Of a DNA stretch of 64,000 nt, positions 1-7,768 are shown in pieces. The DNA is from Ruminococcaceae bacterium YRB3002 (GTDB lineage Bacteria > Bacillota > Clostridia > Saccharofermentanales > Saccharofermentanaceae): contig FMTG01000004.1 in assembly GCA_900099715.1 (NCBI GenBank), forward strand, positions 124,001 through 188,000, in the 5' to 3' direction. The notes under the pieces were generated by a model that saw only the letters and a list, made by a program, of their open reading frames with translations, made no database searches and was not told where the DNA came from. Each line of letters starts with the position of its first letter. The stretch's first letter is position 1. A program made the position numbers and the translations under genes.

Positions 1-1
1 G

Positions 2-2482
2 GCTGTAGTCAATCTCGACCGGCCCGTGGAGTATAACGGAAAGATCCTCACCGTTGGTGATGACCTTGTCACCAAACTCAAAGAGGACGCCTCTCTTGAC
101 TTCAGTTTTGTGGATCAGAATGAGGCTGCTAAGGGTCTCGAAGACGGCAAATATTATATGGTCGTCACTATCCCACAGGATTTCTCTGAATGTGCATCTA
201 CAGTTATGGATGATACTCCCCGCAAGATGGTCCTCAAGTACGATACAAATCCTGCCACCAACTATGTGGCAATGAAGCTCTCCGAATCAGCTATGACGAA
301 GATCCAGCTGAGTCTCGAAGAGAAGGTAACAGAAACATACGCTAAATCGGTCTTTGACAAACTGGGAGATATCGGCACAGGATTCAGCGATGCGTCCGAC
401 GGTGCTGATAAGATCCTTGACGGCGAGTCCAGGGTGATCAACGGCGTGGATGAACTTAATAACGGTGCACACCGTCTCAACGATGGTGCAGTTACGCTCT
501 ACGACGGCGCGGGTAAACTCTCGGAAGGCGCCATTGCATTGAACAGCGGCATCCGCGATTATCTTGACGGTACAACAAGGATCTACAACGGCACAGCATC
601 CCTCAAGGACGGTCTTGCTGATCTGGCAGACGGTACATCACAGCTGTCGCAGGGAGCATCTTCCCTCGCGGAAGGAACTTCACAGCTCTCAGGAGGTGCC
701 AGAACACTGAACGATGGCACCGGCAGACTTGCCTCCGGTGCCAGGAGCCTGTCGGACGGAACCGAAAGACTGGCACAGGGAGCCTCATCGCTGAGCAGCG
801 GCGCTCAAGCGCTGTCCTCCGGTATCAATACGCTGTCAGGTAATCTTCCCCGGATGGCACAGGGGATCTCATCCCTGTCTGATGGAGCTAATAACCTTAA
901 TAAAGGACTGACCGCCTATACAACAGGTGTTTCGGATGCCAGAAACGGAGCTGAAACGATCGCTTCCGGTGCATCACAGCTGTCAAGCGGCATAAGTGGT
1001 CTGTGTTCGTCTTCTTCCTCTATCGCTGACGGTATCAGTTCATTGTCTTCAATGGCAGACAGCCTTGCAGAAGGATCTGATGATCCAAGACTCATTGCAC
1101 TTGCCGGTGCCCTGAATGACCTGGGCAGCAATTATAAGGCTTTCGATGCGGGGCTCAACAGTGCAGCTCAGTCTGCAGCAGCACTCAGCAATGGTGTATC
1201 CGGACTGTCTGACGGACTCGCTTCACTTGACAGTAACAGTGAAGCACTTACATCAGGAGCACAGGCTCTGTCTGACGGAGCATCAGCTCTTAACAGCAGT
1301 GTACCTGCTCTTACTGAAGGCATAAACGGACTTGTATCAGGAGCTTCCAGCCTGGAACAGGGAGCTGCCGGTCTCGCTTCCGGTGCAGCCGATATCAATA
1401 ACGGTGCCGCAGGACTGGCTGATGCTGCAAACCAGGTAAACAGCGGTGTCAGCACATTAAGAAACGGCATAGACAGTGCCAACAGCGGAGCACAGCAGCT
1501 TTCTGAAGGTGCTTCCCATCTTAATTCCGGTGCAACGGCAGCATCTGAAGGCGCCGGCGAACTCTACGCCGGAACCGGTACACTTGTATCCAATAACGAT
1601 GCCCTTCTTTCCGGTTCACGCGATATTCAGAACGGCGCCGCCAAGCTCCTAGACGGAACAAAGACTCTGCGCAATGGCACCGGTAACCTGTCAGAGGGCA
1701 CCGATACACTTGCCGGCTCCCTCCCCGAGCTCTCGGACGGAACCACTGAACTCAGAGATTCCCTTGCTGACGGTGCAGCACAGATAAGTGACACTAACAG
1801 ATCTGATGCCAATGCAGAGATGTTTGCAAGTCCGGTAAGCCTTGAAGAAAACAAAGTTACTAATGTAAGCGACAACGGACATGCCATGGCAGCCTACATG
1901 ATGTCAGTGGGTCTTTGGGTTGCCTCACTTGCTTTCTGTCTGATGTACCCCCTTACAAAGCATGACGGGATCACATCGGGATTCAAATGGTGGCTGTCCA
2001 AGGCCAGCGTCCTCTATCCCATGGCGATACTTCAGGCCGTTATCCTTGTAGCCGTACTTCACTTTACATTGGGTTTTGAACCTGCCAGGATAGGTCAGAC
2101 TATCTTCGTGGCCTGCCTTACCTCTGTAGCATTCATGTCCATCATGTACTATTTCAACGTACTCATGGGCAAGATTGGATCGTTCCTTATGCTGATATTC
2201 ATGGTGCTTCAGCTGGCAGGCTCGGCAGGTACCTACCCCATAGAGGTATCGGGTCCCCTTGCACAGGCACTCAACAGGTTCATGCCCTTCACCTATACCG
2301 TACAGGCATTCAGAAGCGCCATCGGCGGTGGTGAGCCTTTCCCGGCATGCATATGGGTACTGACCGGTATTTTCGTGGTGTCATCTGCGCTAACGGTTGT
2401 CCTGTTCCTCATCAGAGGACATAAAGCAAAAGAAGGACGGACTGATCTGTATCACTGGATGGAAGAAAAAGGCTTTGCCTGA
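2..2482 (+). CDS. YhgE/Pip family membrane protein, 5'-truncated by the window edge
   Basis: This is the C-terminal part of a YhgE/Pip-type protein with an ABC-2-like membrane domain. The reading frame is open back to base 2, and its first visible residues (AVVNLDRPVEYNGK) fit the conserved early extracytoplasmic part of the family. The GTG at 26 is therefore probably internal and the true start lies upstream. About residues 120-590 form a long array of heptads with Leu and Gly at fixed places (for example SLAEGTSQLSGGA), the X-X-X-Leu-X-X-Gly repeat known from this family. The last 200 residues hold about five hydrophobic segments. Family members include the phage infection protein Pip and ESX/type VII-linked proteins. 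The cell role here is unknown. A TetR gene follows directly, a common arrangement. A strong terminator closes the gene. Confidence 0.88.
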   Translation, partial: AVVNLDRPVEYNGKILTVGDDLVTKLKEDASLDFSFVDQNEAAKGLEDGKYYMVVTIPQDFSECASTVMDDTPRKMVLKYDTNPATNYVAMKLSESAMTKIQLSLEEKVTETYAKSVFDKLGDIGTGFSDASDGADKILDGESRVINGVDELNNGAHRLNDGAVTLYDGAGKLSEGAIALNSGIRDYLDGTTRIYNGTASLKDGLADLADGTSQLSQGASSLAEGTSQLSGGARTLNDGTGRLASGARSLSDGTERLAQGASSLSSGAQALSSGINTLSGNLPRMAQGISSLSDGANNLNKGLTAYTTGVSDARNGAETIASGASQLSSGISGLCSSSSSIADGISSLSSMADSLAEGSDDPRLIALAGALNDLGSNYKAFDAGLNSAAQSAAALSNGVSGLSDGLASLDSNSEALTSGAQALSDGASALNSSVPALTEGINGLVSGASSLEQGAAGLASGAADINNGAAGLADAANQVNSGVSTLRNGIDSANSGAQQLSEGASHLNSGATAASEGAGELYAGTGTLVSNNDALLSGSRDIQNGAAKLLDGTKTLRNGTGNLSEGTDTLAGSLPELSDGTTELRDSLADGAAQISDTNRSDANAEMFASPVSLEENKVTNVSDNGHAMAAYMMSVGLWVASLAFCLMYPLTKHDGITSGFKWWLSKASVLYPMAILQAVILVAVLHFTLGFEPARIGQTIFVACLTSVAFMSIMYYFNVLMGKIGSFLMLIFMVLQLAGSAGTYPIEVSGPLAQALNRFMPFTYTVQAFRSAIGGGEPFPACIWVLTGIFVVSSALTVVLFLIRGHKAKEGRTDLYHWMEEKGFA

Positions 2483-2488
2483 TATATG

Positions 2489-2525
2489 ACCCGGAAGAAC
2501 GTGATAAATGTTCTTCCGGGTTTTT
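2489..2525 (+). terminator. Intrinsic terminator of the YhgE/Pip gene
   Basis: A 12-bp stem (ACCCGGAAGAAC paired with GTTCTTCCGGGT) with a 9-base loop starts six bases after the stop codon and runs into a T-rich tail. The T-rich tail also supplies the likely -35 element of the next gene. Confidence 0.92.
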
Positions 2526-2551
2526 GCTTTTTGTCAAAAATATATTAGAAT
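2524..2551 (+). promoter_or_regulatory. Putative promoter of the TetR gene
   Basis: TTGCTT (2524-2529) and TAGAAT (2546-2551) are separated by 16 bases. The -10 element ends six bases before the ATG at 2558 and no Shine-Dalgarno sequence fits between them, so the transcript would begin at or next to the start codon. Confidence 0.45.
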
Positions 2552-2557
2552 TATGGC

Positions 2558-3118
2558 ATGGCTTCCGATACAAAGACTCTGATCAAAGACACATTCATAA
2601 AACTGCTTGAAGAACGCCCTCTGTCACAGATTACGATAAAGGACATCGTCAATGCCTGCGGGATAAACCGCAATTCTTTCTATTATCATTATGAGGATCT
2701 CCCTTCCCTGATCGAAAGCATCGTGATGGAAGAAGCCGACAGATTCACCTCTCAGTATGCAAGCATCGATTCTTTCGACAGCTGCATGAACGTCGCGCTC
2801 GAATATGCCCTGGAGCGAAGGACGCTTGCTCTTCACCTGTACAATTCGAATAACAGAGATATTTTCGAGATGTATTTTCTCAAGATCACGGATCATGTAG
2901 TACGGATGTACATGGACAAACTCTCCGAGGATATCGTTATATCACCCCGTGACAAGGAGATCATCGTGACATACTACAAGTGCCTCCTCTTCGGCATGAT
3001 AGTCGACTGGATGGCTACAGGCATGAATACTGACGTCAGGAGCGATTTCGGGCGCATGACCGAGATCTTCACCGGAATGCCGGAAGAGATCGTCAGAAGG
3101 GTATCAGACAACCCTTAG
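2558..3118 (+). CDS. TetR/AcrR family transcriptional regulator
   Basis: A 186-residue one-component regulator. Residues about 5-50 form the TetR helix-turn-helix, seen in ITIKDIVNACGINRNSFYYH, where the final F-Y-Y-H is the family hallmark. The rest is an all-helical ligand and dimer domain with no recognisable ligand signature. It follows the YhgE/Pip gene in the same direction but behind a strong terminator, so it has its own promoter. By position it may control that membrane protein, which is inference. The ATG has no ribosome binding site and lies next to a -10 element, so the mRNA may be leaderless. The last 15 bases overlap the end of the convergent DUF362 gene. Confidence 0.88.
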   Translation: MASDTKTLIKDTFIKLLEERPLSQITIKDIVNACGINRNSFYYHYEDLPSLIESIVMEEADRFTSQYASIDSFDSCMNVALEYALERRTLALHLYNSNNRDIFEMYFLKITDHVVRMYMDKLSEDIVISPRDKEIIVTYYKCLLFGMIVDWMATGMNTDVRSDFGRMTEIFTGMPEEIVRRVSDNP

Positions 3119-3994
3119 GATATATTCCCTGGAACCTACTCCAAGCGCCTCTGCGGCATCTATCGTATGCGTTCCGTTGCGGCTCATGATCCTCTCCATC
3201 ATATGATCCCTCCCCCTATCATCCGACCTTTCCACGAGATCAAAACAGGCCTGATCGATCGCAACAGGATCAAGAGAAGCAAGTATCCCGATATCTTCCA
3301 TGCACGGATCTTCCGCAATGGCACAGCAGTCACAGTCCACTGAGAGATTACACATCACATTAATAAAGACCATATTCCCTGCGAAAAAGCCGACCACAGC
3401 GCCTGCAGCCTCCGCCATGGACTCCAGAAAATAATCCTGCGGCGGAAGATCATTCCAGATTACGTCCTGATCTTCGGCTTTTGTATACTTTCCGGCTGAA
3501 TGAATATTACACTTCCCTGCGGATGAGCTTACTCCGATCGACAGTTGCTTAAGCGCTCCACCGAATCCGCCCATCGGATGGCCCTTGAAATGTGTAAGCA
3601 CAAGCATGGAATCATAATCTGCCAGTGTTTTCCCCACAATATCAGATTTGAGGTGCACCGAACCTTGAGGAACAGGGATCTCAAGATCAGGTCCTTCCGC
3701 ATCCATCAGATCCACGTCAAAAAGATCAGTCCACTTATGTTTCTTAAGGAGTGCCCTGTGTTTTGTTGTTGAATTGCGGGCTCCCCCGTAAGCGGTGTTG
3801 CACTCTACCACTGTCCCGTTGATCTTCCTCACAACAGGCTCCCAGAATTCGGGATGAAGGTAATTCTGATTGCCGTCCTCACCGGAATGGACCTTGACCG
3901 CAACCCTGCCGGGAAGATCTTTATTGAGAAGATCAAACATCTCTATTACTTTCTCAGGGGTTATAACGTTTGTAAATAATACTTCTGATGCCAT
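3104..3994 (-). CDS. DUF362 domain-containing protein
   Basis: A 296-residue DUF362 protein. Typical features are the VAVKVHSGEDGN segment near residue 31, GGARNSTTKH near residue 70, THFKGHPMGGFGGALKQLS near residue 133 and a C-terminal DPVAIDQACFDLV. A cluster of cysteines (VDCDCCAIAEDPCMEDIG, about residues 219-236) could bind metal, but no classical 4Fe-4S ferredoxin pair is present. The family is widespread in anaerobes and has no settled function, although some members are linked to Fe-S or radical-SAM clusters. The ATG at 3994 is followed by the expected N-terminus. The gene converges on the TetR gene with a 15-base overlap and lies downstream of the GNAT gene on the same strand. Confidence 0.85.
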   Translation of the reverse strand: MASEVLFTNVITPEKVIEMFDLLNKDLPGRVAVKVHSGEDGNQNYLHPEFWEPVVRKINGTVVECNTAYGGARNSTTKHRALLKKHKWTDLFDVDLMDAEGPDLEIPVPQGSVHLKSDIVGKTLADYDSMLVLTHFKGHPMGGFGGALKQLSIGVSSSAGKCNIHSAGKYTKAEDQDVIWNDLPPQDYFLESMAEAAGAVVGFFAGNMVFINVMCNLSVDCDCCAIAEDPCMEDIGILASLDPVAIDQACFDLVERSDDRGRDHMMERIMSRNGTHTIDAAEALGVGSREYILRVV

Positions 3995-4066
3995 ATTAGC
4001 CCCCTCACGACCGTTACCGCTGACTGTACGTGCTCTTGTATTATTATAAACGATTGGTGTCTGTTA

Positions 4067-4549
4067 TTACAGTTTCATCTCCAGGTATCCGCATGTAAAC
4101 GGAAAGAAATCATATTTCTTTATACCCGTATGGACGAAGCCATGATCCTCATACCATTTTCTCAGGACTTTATTCTCTTCAACTATGCTCAGCAGCATCT
4201 TGCTGCAGCCCAGGCTGGCAGCTCTCGAGATTGCATCGTTCAGGAGGATATCTCCTATTCCGCTGTGTCTGTAACCTGGAAGCACACAAAGGCTTCCCAG
4301 CTCACACTCAGTACTGTTAGGCAGATACAGATTGTAATAGCCGACGAGTATGTCATCCACATAATATCCAAACATGGGTCTGTGCTGTTCTTCCATCCAG
4401 TGTTCGATCTTAGCAGCATCTGTCGCATATGCAGTGAATGCCGGAGCATTATCCGGAGTAATACCGAACTGATCTGCAATGGTCATGAAGCTTGTCGTGA
4501 TGACTTCAACACAATCGGGAATATCCTTCTTCTCAATCTGTCTTATCAT
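4067..4549 (-). CDS. GNAT family N-acetyltransferase
   Basis: A 160-residue GNAT-fold acetyltransferase. The acetyl-CoA pyrophosphate-binding motif (R/Q-x-x-G-x-G/A) appears as RHSGIGDILL near residue 105, preceded by the usual strand LGSLCVLPGY. The C-terminus has the typical VLRKWYEDHGFVHTG. The substrate is unknown. I chose the ATG at 4549 because an AGAGG ribosome binding site lies nine bases upstream. A longer in-frame reading back to 4681 runs through the tRNA-Gly gene and its terminator and is an artefact. The alternative ATG at 4555 is too close to the ribosome binding site. Confidence 0.85.
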   Translation of the reverse strand: MIRQIEKKDIPDCVEVITTSFMTIADQFGITPDNAPAFTAYATDAAKIEHWMEEQHRPMFGYYVDDILVGYYNLYLPNSTECELGSLCVLPGYRHSGIGDILLNDAISRAASLGCSKMLLSIVEENKVLRKWYEDHGFVHTGIKKYDFFPFTCGYLEMKL

Positions 4550-4578
4550 AATCATTATCCTCTGTTCTAAACCTGCCA

Positions 4579-4616
4579 AAATAAAAGATCCTTGCCCGAT
4601 ATGACAGCAAGGATCT
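4579..4616 (-). terminator. Intrinsic terminator of tRNA-Gly
   Basis: Read on the minus strand, a perfect 10-bp stem (AGATCCTTGC with GCAAGGATCT) lies directly after the tRNA CCA end and is followed by TTTATTTT. It separates the tRNA from the GNAT gene. Confidence 0.9.
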
Positions 4617-4620
4617 ATGT

Positions 4621-4695
4621 TGGAGCGGGATACGAGATTCGAACTCGCGACTTTCACCTTGGCAAGGTGACACTCTACCACTGAGTTAATCCCGC
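4621..4695 (-). tRNA. tRNA-Gly (anticodon GCC)
   Basis: The minus strand folds into a full cloverleaf. The acceptor arms GCGGGAT and ATCCCGC pair, the anticodon stem TCACC/GGTGA encloses the loop TTGCCAA with anticodon GCC, and the T arm is GCGAG-TTCGAAT-CTCGT. The total is 75 bases including an encoded TCCA end. A consensus promoter lies upstream and a terminator downstream, so it is a single-gene unit. Confidence 0.97.
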
Positions 4696-4710
4696 GTTAG
4701 TAGCCTCATT

Positions 4711-4739
4711 ATTATATGTTGGGAGTTTCCTTTTGTCAA
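4711..4739 (-). promoter_or_regulatory. Consensus sigma-A promoter of tRNA-Gly
   Basis: On the minus strand TTGACA (4734-4739) and TATAAT (4711-4716) are spaced by exactly 17 bases, ending 15 bases before the first tRNA base. This is a perfect match to the vegetative promoter consensus. Confidence 0.92.
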
Positions 4740-4777
4740 CATGGAATATGAGGTATCGGAACAAATTCTGACAAATA

Positions 4778-4804
4778 ATAAGACCGGATCGAGTCCGGTC
4801 TTAT
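4778..4804 (-). terminator. Intrinsic terminator of the minor prepilin operon
   Basis: An 11-bp stem (ATAAGACCGGA with TCCGGTCTTAT) and a 5-base loop lie 20 bases after the stop codon of the last prepilin gene. The tail is TATTTG. Confidence 0.88.
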
Positions 4805-4824
4805 CGTAAAACAAAACTAACTGA

Positions 4825-5418
4825 TTAACTCATTTTAAACTTAATAGCACCACCATCATGATCTGCATCGGCAGCTGTCACAGTAATATCGCCTTTATGG
4901 AAATCCTTATCATTGAGATGGGGAATTGCGAAGCCTCCATTGTAAACACACTTTATGTGTCCTGGGTTATAGTAGTTATCAATTACATATATAGTATATG
5001 ACACAACATTACTACTGCTATCCCACCCGTATACCATTTTGATAAGCCACTTCGCACGAGGCGTCGATTCATTCTTCCTTGTTACTGACATCTGCTTCAG
5101 AGAGAACACAGGGTCATTATTGCAACACAAAGTATCTTGTTCTACATTGTCAGAATTCTTCTTCTTCTGAACATTCCATACCCACTCTTTCTTTGTTGTG
5201 TCATTACCCTGCGCTTTTGCCAGAAACGAATTCTCAAAGCCTTCAGCAAAGAGCATTGCATAGTCAGCAGAATCGTCGGAGTTATATGTACTTAGATATG
5301 AATCCTTAATAGCAACTATAAGAGAAACAAGGCATCCACTAACAATCGTTATGATTGCAATCGACAACATCATTTCCAGGAGCGTAAAACCTCTCTTGCT
5401 CTTATAAACCATCATCAT
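4825..5418 (-). CDS. Type IV minor prepilin, last of three
   Basis: A 197-residue prepilin-like protein. The N-terminus has a short basic leader and the class III cleavage site KSKRG/FTLLEMML, with Glu at mature position 5, followed by a hydrophobic helix of about 20 residues. The remainder is a soluble domain with two adjacent cysteines (LCCNND). After processing by the prepilin peptidase it would join or prime the pilus. I start at the first of three ATG codons (5418), which has a GGAGA ribosome binding site nine bases upstream, set inside the end of the preceding gene. An earlier in-frame ATG at 5454 lies within that gene and lacks such a site. The exact pilin class (GspI/J-like) cannot be set by eye. 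Confidence 0.82.
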   Translation of the reverse strand: MMMVYKSKRGFTLLEMMLSIAIITIVSGCLVSLIVAIKDSYLSTYNSDDSADYAMLFAEGFENSFLAKAQGNDTTKKEWVWNVQKKKNSDNVEQDTLCCNNDPVFSLKQMSVTRKNESTPRAKWLIKMVYGWDSSSNVVSYTIYVIDNYYNPGHIKCVYNGGFAIPHLNDKDFHKGDITVTAADADHDGGAIKFKMS

Positions 5419-5419
5419 A

Positions 5420-6055
5420 TTATGTGTCTCCTTCCCCCTCTTCACTGACGGCATAACTAGCTGGCTCGATAATCTTATTATGAACTGTATCTACCCAATA
5501 ATAACCCTCAGTATGCGGTCCACCATAATCATCACCAGCAGGCATATAGTATACTATAACCTTACCACGCGTAGTTTCATCATTATTAACAGTTATTAGT
5601 TTTGGGTAATAATAGAATGACGTTCTATTGTTTGCATAAGTTCCATCTGCAGTGTCACCATAGGATTCAACTTCTGCCTTAAATCCATATGACTGCGCAG
5701 CCGCAGCTCCACCATTCTCACGATAGAGCTGAACATTCAGATCCTGAGCCTTATATCCGGCAAGAGCCTGTGGTATCTTAATTGTCTTGCAGTCATCATC
5801 ACTAACACCTGTATAACCTTTGCCCATTGTAGTATACGCAGACTTTCCCTGTTGAGAATTCTTACCTACCTGTGATATAGCGGTCTTGTAGTTGGTTCCT
5901 GCTGTAGTAGCAAATACAGATGTATGATACGAATAGGACACGGTAGCCGCAAAGCCATTCATCATCATTGTCGTCAGAATCAACATTATAGCGACCGACA
6001 GAACGACCTCAAGCAATGTAAATCCTGCTTTTGAGCAATTATCAATTCTATTCAT
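5420..6055 (-). CDS. Type IV minor prepilin, second of three
   Basis: A 211-residue prepilin. The cleavage site is CSKAG/FTLLEVVL with Glu5 present, then a hydrophobic helix rich in Met (MLILTTMMMNG). The soluble domain is rich in Tyr, Asn and Gly and contains several aromatic strands (TSFYYYPKL, TEGYYWVDT). The gene follows the 71-residue prepilin with a 15-base gap, and its stop codon lies one base before the next ATG, so the two are probably translationally coupled. It is most likely a minor, tip-proximal pilin, which is inferred from size and gene order. Confidence 0.84.
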   Translation of the reverse strand: MNRIDNCSKAGFTLLEVVLSVAIMLILTTMMMNGFAATVSYSYHTSVFATTAGTNYKTAISQVGKNSQQGKSAYTTMGKGYTGVSDDDCKTIKIPQALAGYKAQDLNVQLYRENGGAAAAQSYGFKAEVESYGDTADGTYANNRTSFYYYPKLITVNNDETTRGKVIVYYMPAGDDYGGPHTEGYYWVDTVHNKIIEPASYAVSEEGEGDT

Positions 6056-6070
6056 ATTTACCTCCGTAAA

Positions 6071-6286
6071 TCAGAAGCCCTTGGACTTCAGATCATTCTC
6101 CTCATCAGTCACTTTGGACTTCATATTTGTAACGGCCTGACTTGCAGAAGAAGCCCCCTTCTGTGATGTCTTCAGGATATCATTAACAGCAATGGCAGAG
6201 ACACTGGCGAGTATCAATATGATAGCAATTACCAATACCAGCTCAATTAACGTGAATCCTCTCTTATGTTTGTTCAGTAGGCGCAT
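6071..6286 (-). CDS. Very short type IV prepilin, first gene of the minor prepilin unit
   Basis: A 71-residue prepilin with a 10-residue basic leader and the cleavage site KHKRG/FTLIELVLV, giving a mature protein of about 61 residues. Glu5 is present. The hydrophobic helix (IAIILILASVSAIA) is followed only by a short polar helix rich in Lys, Ser and Asp, so there is no globular head. GGGGG lies upstream of the ATG. A consensus promoter stands immediately before it, making it the head of a three-gene transcript. It resembles the separately transcribed 66-residue pilin next door and may be a paralogue. Confidence 0.85.
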   Translation of the reverse strand: MRLLNKHKRGFTLIELVLVIAIILILASVSAIAVNDILKTSQKGASSASQAVTNMKSKVTDEENDLKSKGF

Positions 6287-6316
6287 ACAAATACCCCCAT
6301 AATCTAGCTTGATTTG

Positions 6317-6345
6317 ATTATACTTGCTATTCCCCTATTTTTCAA
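6317..6345 (-). promoter_or_regulatory. Promoter of the minor prepilin unit
   Basis: On the minus strand TTGAAA (6340-6345) and TATAAT (6317-6322) are separated by 17 bases, about 30 bases before the ATG at 6286. Confidence 0.85.
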
Positions 6346-6390
6346 CAAGAAGTTTACAATTTGTTAAAATTTGTCGCATCAATTGTGAAG

Positions 6391-6419
6391 AGAAAAACAC
6401 GGCAGGTTTCCCTGCCGTG
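6391..6419 (-). terminator. Intrinsic terminator after the 66-residue pilin
   Basis: A 9-bp stem (CACGGCAGG with CCTGCCGTG) and GAAA-type loop is followed by TTTTTCTC on the minus strand. It isolates the major pilin candidate from the minor prepilins. Confidence 0.92.
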
Positions 6420-6456
6420 CCATGTCATCAAGTGACCTTCAACTGAACTCTATTGA

Positions 6457-6657
6457 TTAGAGCTGATCGTCGATTTCCTTTGTAACAGAAGAAATTGACC
6501 AGTTGTGCAAGCTTACAGAAGAAGCAGCCTTCTTTGCTCTGCTGAGGTATGTTCCGATGCTGAGTGCGAGAACTGCAGCAAGGATAACGATGATTGCGAT
6601 AACGAGAACCATCTCAACAAGAGTAAAGCCCTTCTTTGTCTTCTGAATCTTCTTCAT
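6457..6657 (-). CDS. Major type IV pilin candidate, minimal (66-residue) prepilin
   Basis: A 66-residue prepilin. The 10-residue leader ends in KTKKG/FTLVEMVLV, so the mature protein is only about 56 residues. Glu5 is present and a single hydrophobic helix (IAIIVILAAVLALSIG) is followed by a short tail with one Tyr and one Trp and no globular domain. The gene has its own promoter and terminator and a strong AGGAGG site, which suggests that it is made in larger amounts than the assembly proteins. It is therefore my best candidate for the major subunit. Short PilA forms are known in Geobacter, where they depend on a partner, but no such partner is evident here apart from the neighbouring prepilins. 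Confidence 0.83.
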   Translation of the reverse strand: MKKIQKTKKGFTLVEMVLVIAIIVILAAVLALSIGTYLSRAKKAASSVSLHNWSISSVTKEIDDQL

Positions 6658-6697
6658 GATTGTCTCCTCCTTAAAGGTATATTGGGTTTGTAGTTTC

Positions 6698-6725
6698 AGT
6701 ATAACACCATTTTTCAGATTTGCAA
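6698..6725 (-). promoter_or_regulatory. Promoter of the major pilin candidate
   Basis: On the minus strand TTGCAA (6720-6725) and TATACT (6698-6703) are spaced by 16 bases. Upstream lie repeated GTGAAAAA and ATGTGAAAAA tracts, an A-rich stretch that could act as an UP element. The promoter lies in the 110-base gap after the pilO-like gene. Confidence 0.75.
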
Positions 6726-6766
6726 CACTTTTTCACATTTTTTTCACATTTTTTCAAAATTGTGAA

Positions 6767-7768
6767 TTAGGCTGCACTTTCTGTGGTCTCTACTGCCCCT
6801 TCATTCGATACTACCGTGCCTTCTCCGACTATTGCTGCCAGACCCTTCTGCTCGATGAGCTGTGTAAAGCGTGCGTTAGATACGTATGAAGCGAACGGTC
6901 TAGGCAAGAATCCAGTTACCTCATTCTTATCGATCAAGACGCCATTCCATCTACTGTTCTCATTATCAACTCTATAAGGCATTCCGATGAAACCGCCTTC
7001 GGTGTTAACGTTAGTCTCACCCTTCCACGTAGCATATCCGGTTGTTCTATTCTCAGTAGAGAGTCTGCTTGCAAGATCTGCGCTGAAGAAATCAATTGAA
7101 GCATCCAATGTCAGATAACCATGTGTGGACTGAACCTGAACATGACTGATCTTAATACAGTCAGGGTCAGCCTTCTCAAGAGCCTTAAGAGCCTTGATAA
7201 ACTCGTCATATCCAAGATGTCTCTCTTCGTCATAAACACCTGTTGAAGTGATCATTGGAGCTATTACAGCCGCATCAAGAGCACCATTCTCTGTGTTCAT
7301 AGCAGGGTTGAGATTGTACTGAAGTGCTTCATATCCGTCAGTAGATGCATAAGTAACATTAACCCTCTTGCACAACAGGGCATCATCTGAAGCTGATCCA
7401 TCTGCGAGTGTAACCGCATTCATCTGTATATCTTCCATATTTACTCTATCAAGATAGGGCATACCGTTATCCTCAAACACCTTGAGAACGTATTGTTCAA
7501 TATTTTCTGTCTTGATATTGCAGATAAATGACTGCTCAACTGACTCGATGTTATTCTTGAGTTCACTGATAGTATTCTCAGTCTCGATATTCTCCTGCTT
7601 GAGCTGATCGAGGTACTCCTTCTGCTGACGGAGTGTTGCAAGCTCTGCCTGCATATCCGCATTCGCATTGTTAAGTGTTCTGATACCAAACATGTAAGCA
7701 AGCAATGCTATTACAACAAGTATCAGAAGGTACATTATAGCCTTCTCACGTAATGATAAAGTACTCAT
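6767..7768 (-). CDS. PilO-like type IV pilus assembly protein
   Basis: A 333-residue bitopic protein. A short cytoplasmic tail is followed by one membrane helix (residues about 11-29), a coiled-coil segment rich in Glu, Leu and Gln (about 35-75), and a large external domain. Size, topology and position after the pilM and pilN-like genes match PilO of the inner-membrane PilMNO platform that links the assembly ATPase and PilC to the growing pilus. Sequence similarity to known PilO cannot be judged by eye, so the name rests mostly on context. The ATG shares one base with the stop codon of the preceding gene (TAATG), which indicates translational coupling. Confidence 0.72.
   Translation of the reverse strand: MSTLSLREKAIMYLLILVVIALLAYMFGIRTLNNANADMQAELATLRQQKEYLDQLKQENIETENTISELKNNIESVEQSFICNIKTENIEQYVLKVFEDNGMPYLDRVNMEDIQMNAVTLADGSASDDALLCKRVNVTYASTDGYEALQYNLNPAMNTENGALDAAVIAPMITSTGVYDEERHLGYDEFIKALKALEKADPDCIKISHVQVQSTHGYLTLDASIDFFSADLASRLSTENRTTGYATWKGETNVNTEGGFIGMPYRVDNENSRWNGVLIDKNEVTGFLPRPFASYVSNARFTQLIEQKGLAAIVGEGTVVSNEGAVETTESAA

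Noticed and set aside
1168-1482. Antisense reading frame of 104 codons in the YhgE/Pip gene
   Set aside because: It mirrors the repeated Leu/Gly codons of the sense gene and has no ribosome binding site.
418-1760. Possible CRISPR-like or tandem DNA repeat
   Set aside because: The DNA repeats follow the protein heptads with degenerate codons. There are no constant repeats with unique spacers.
4550-4681. N-terminal extension of the GNAT protein
   Set aside because: It reads through the tRNA-Gly gene and its terminator. The ATG at 4549 has a proper ribosome binding site.
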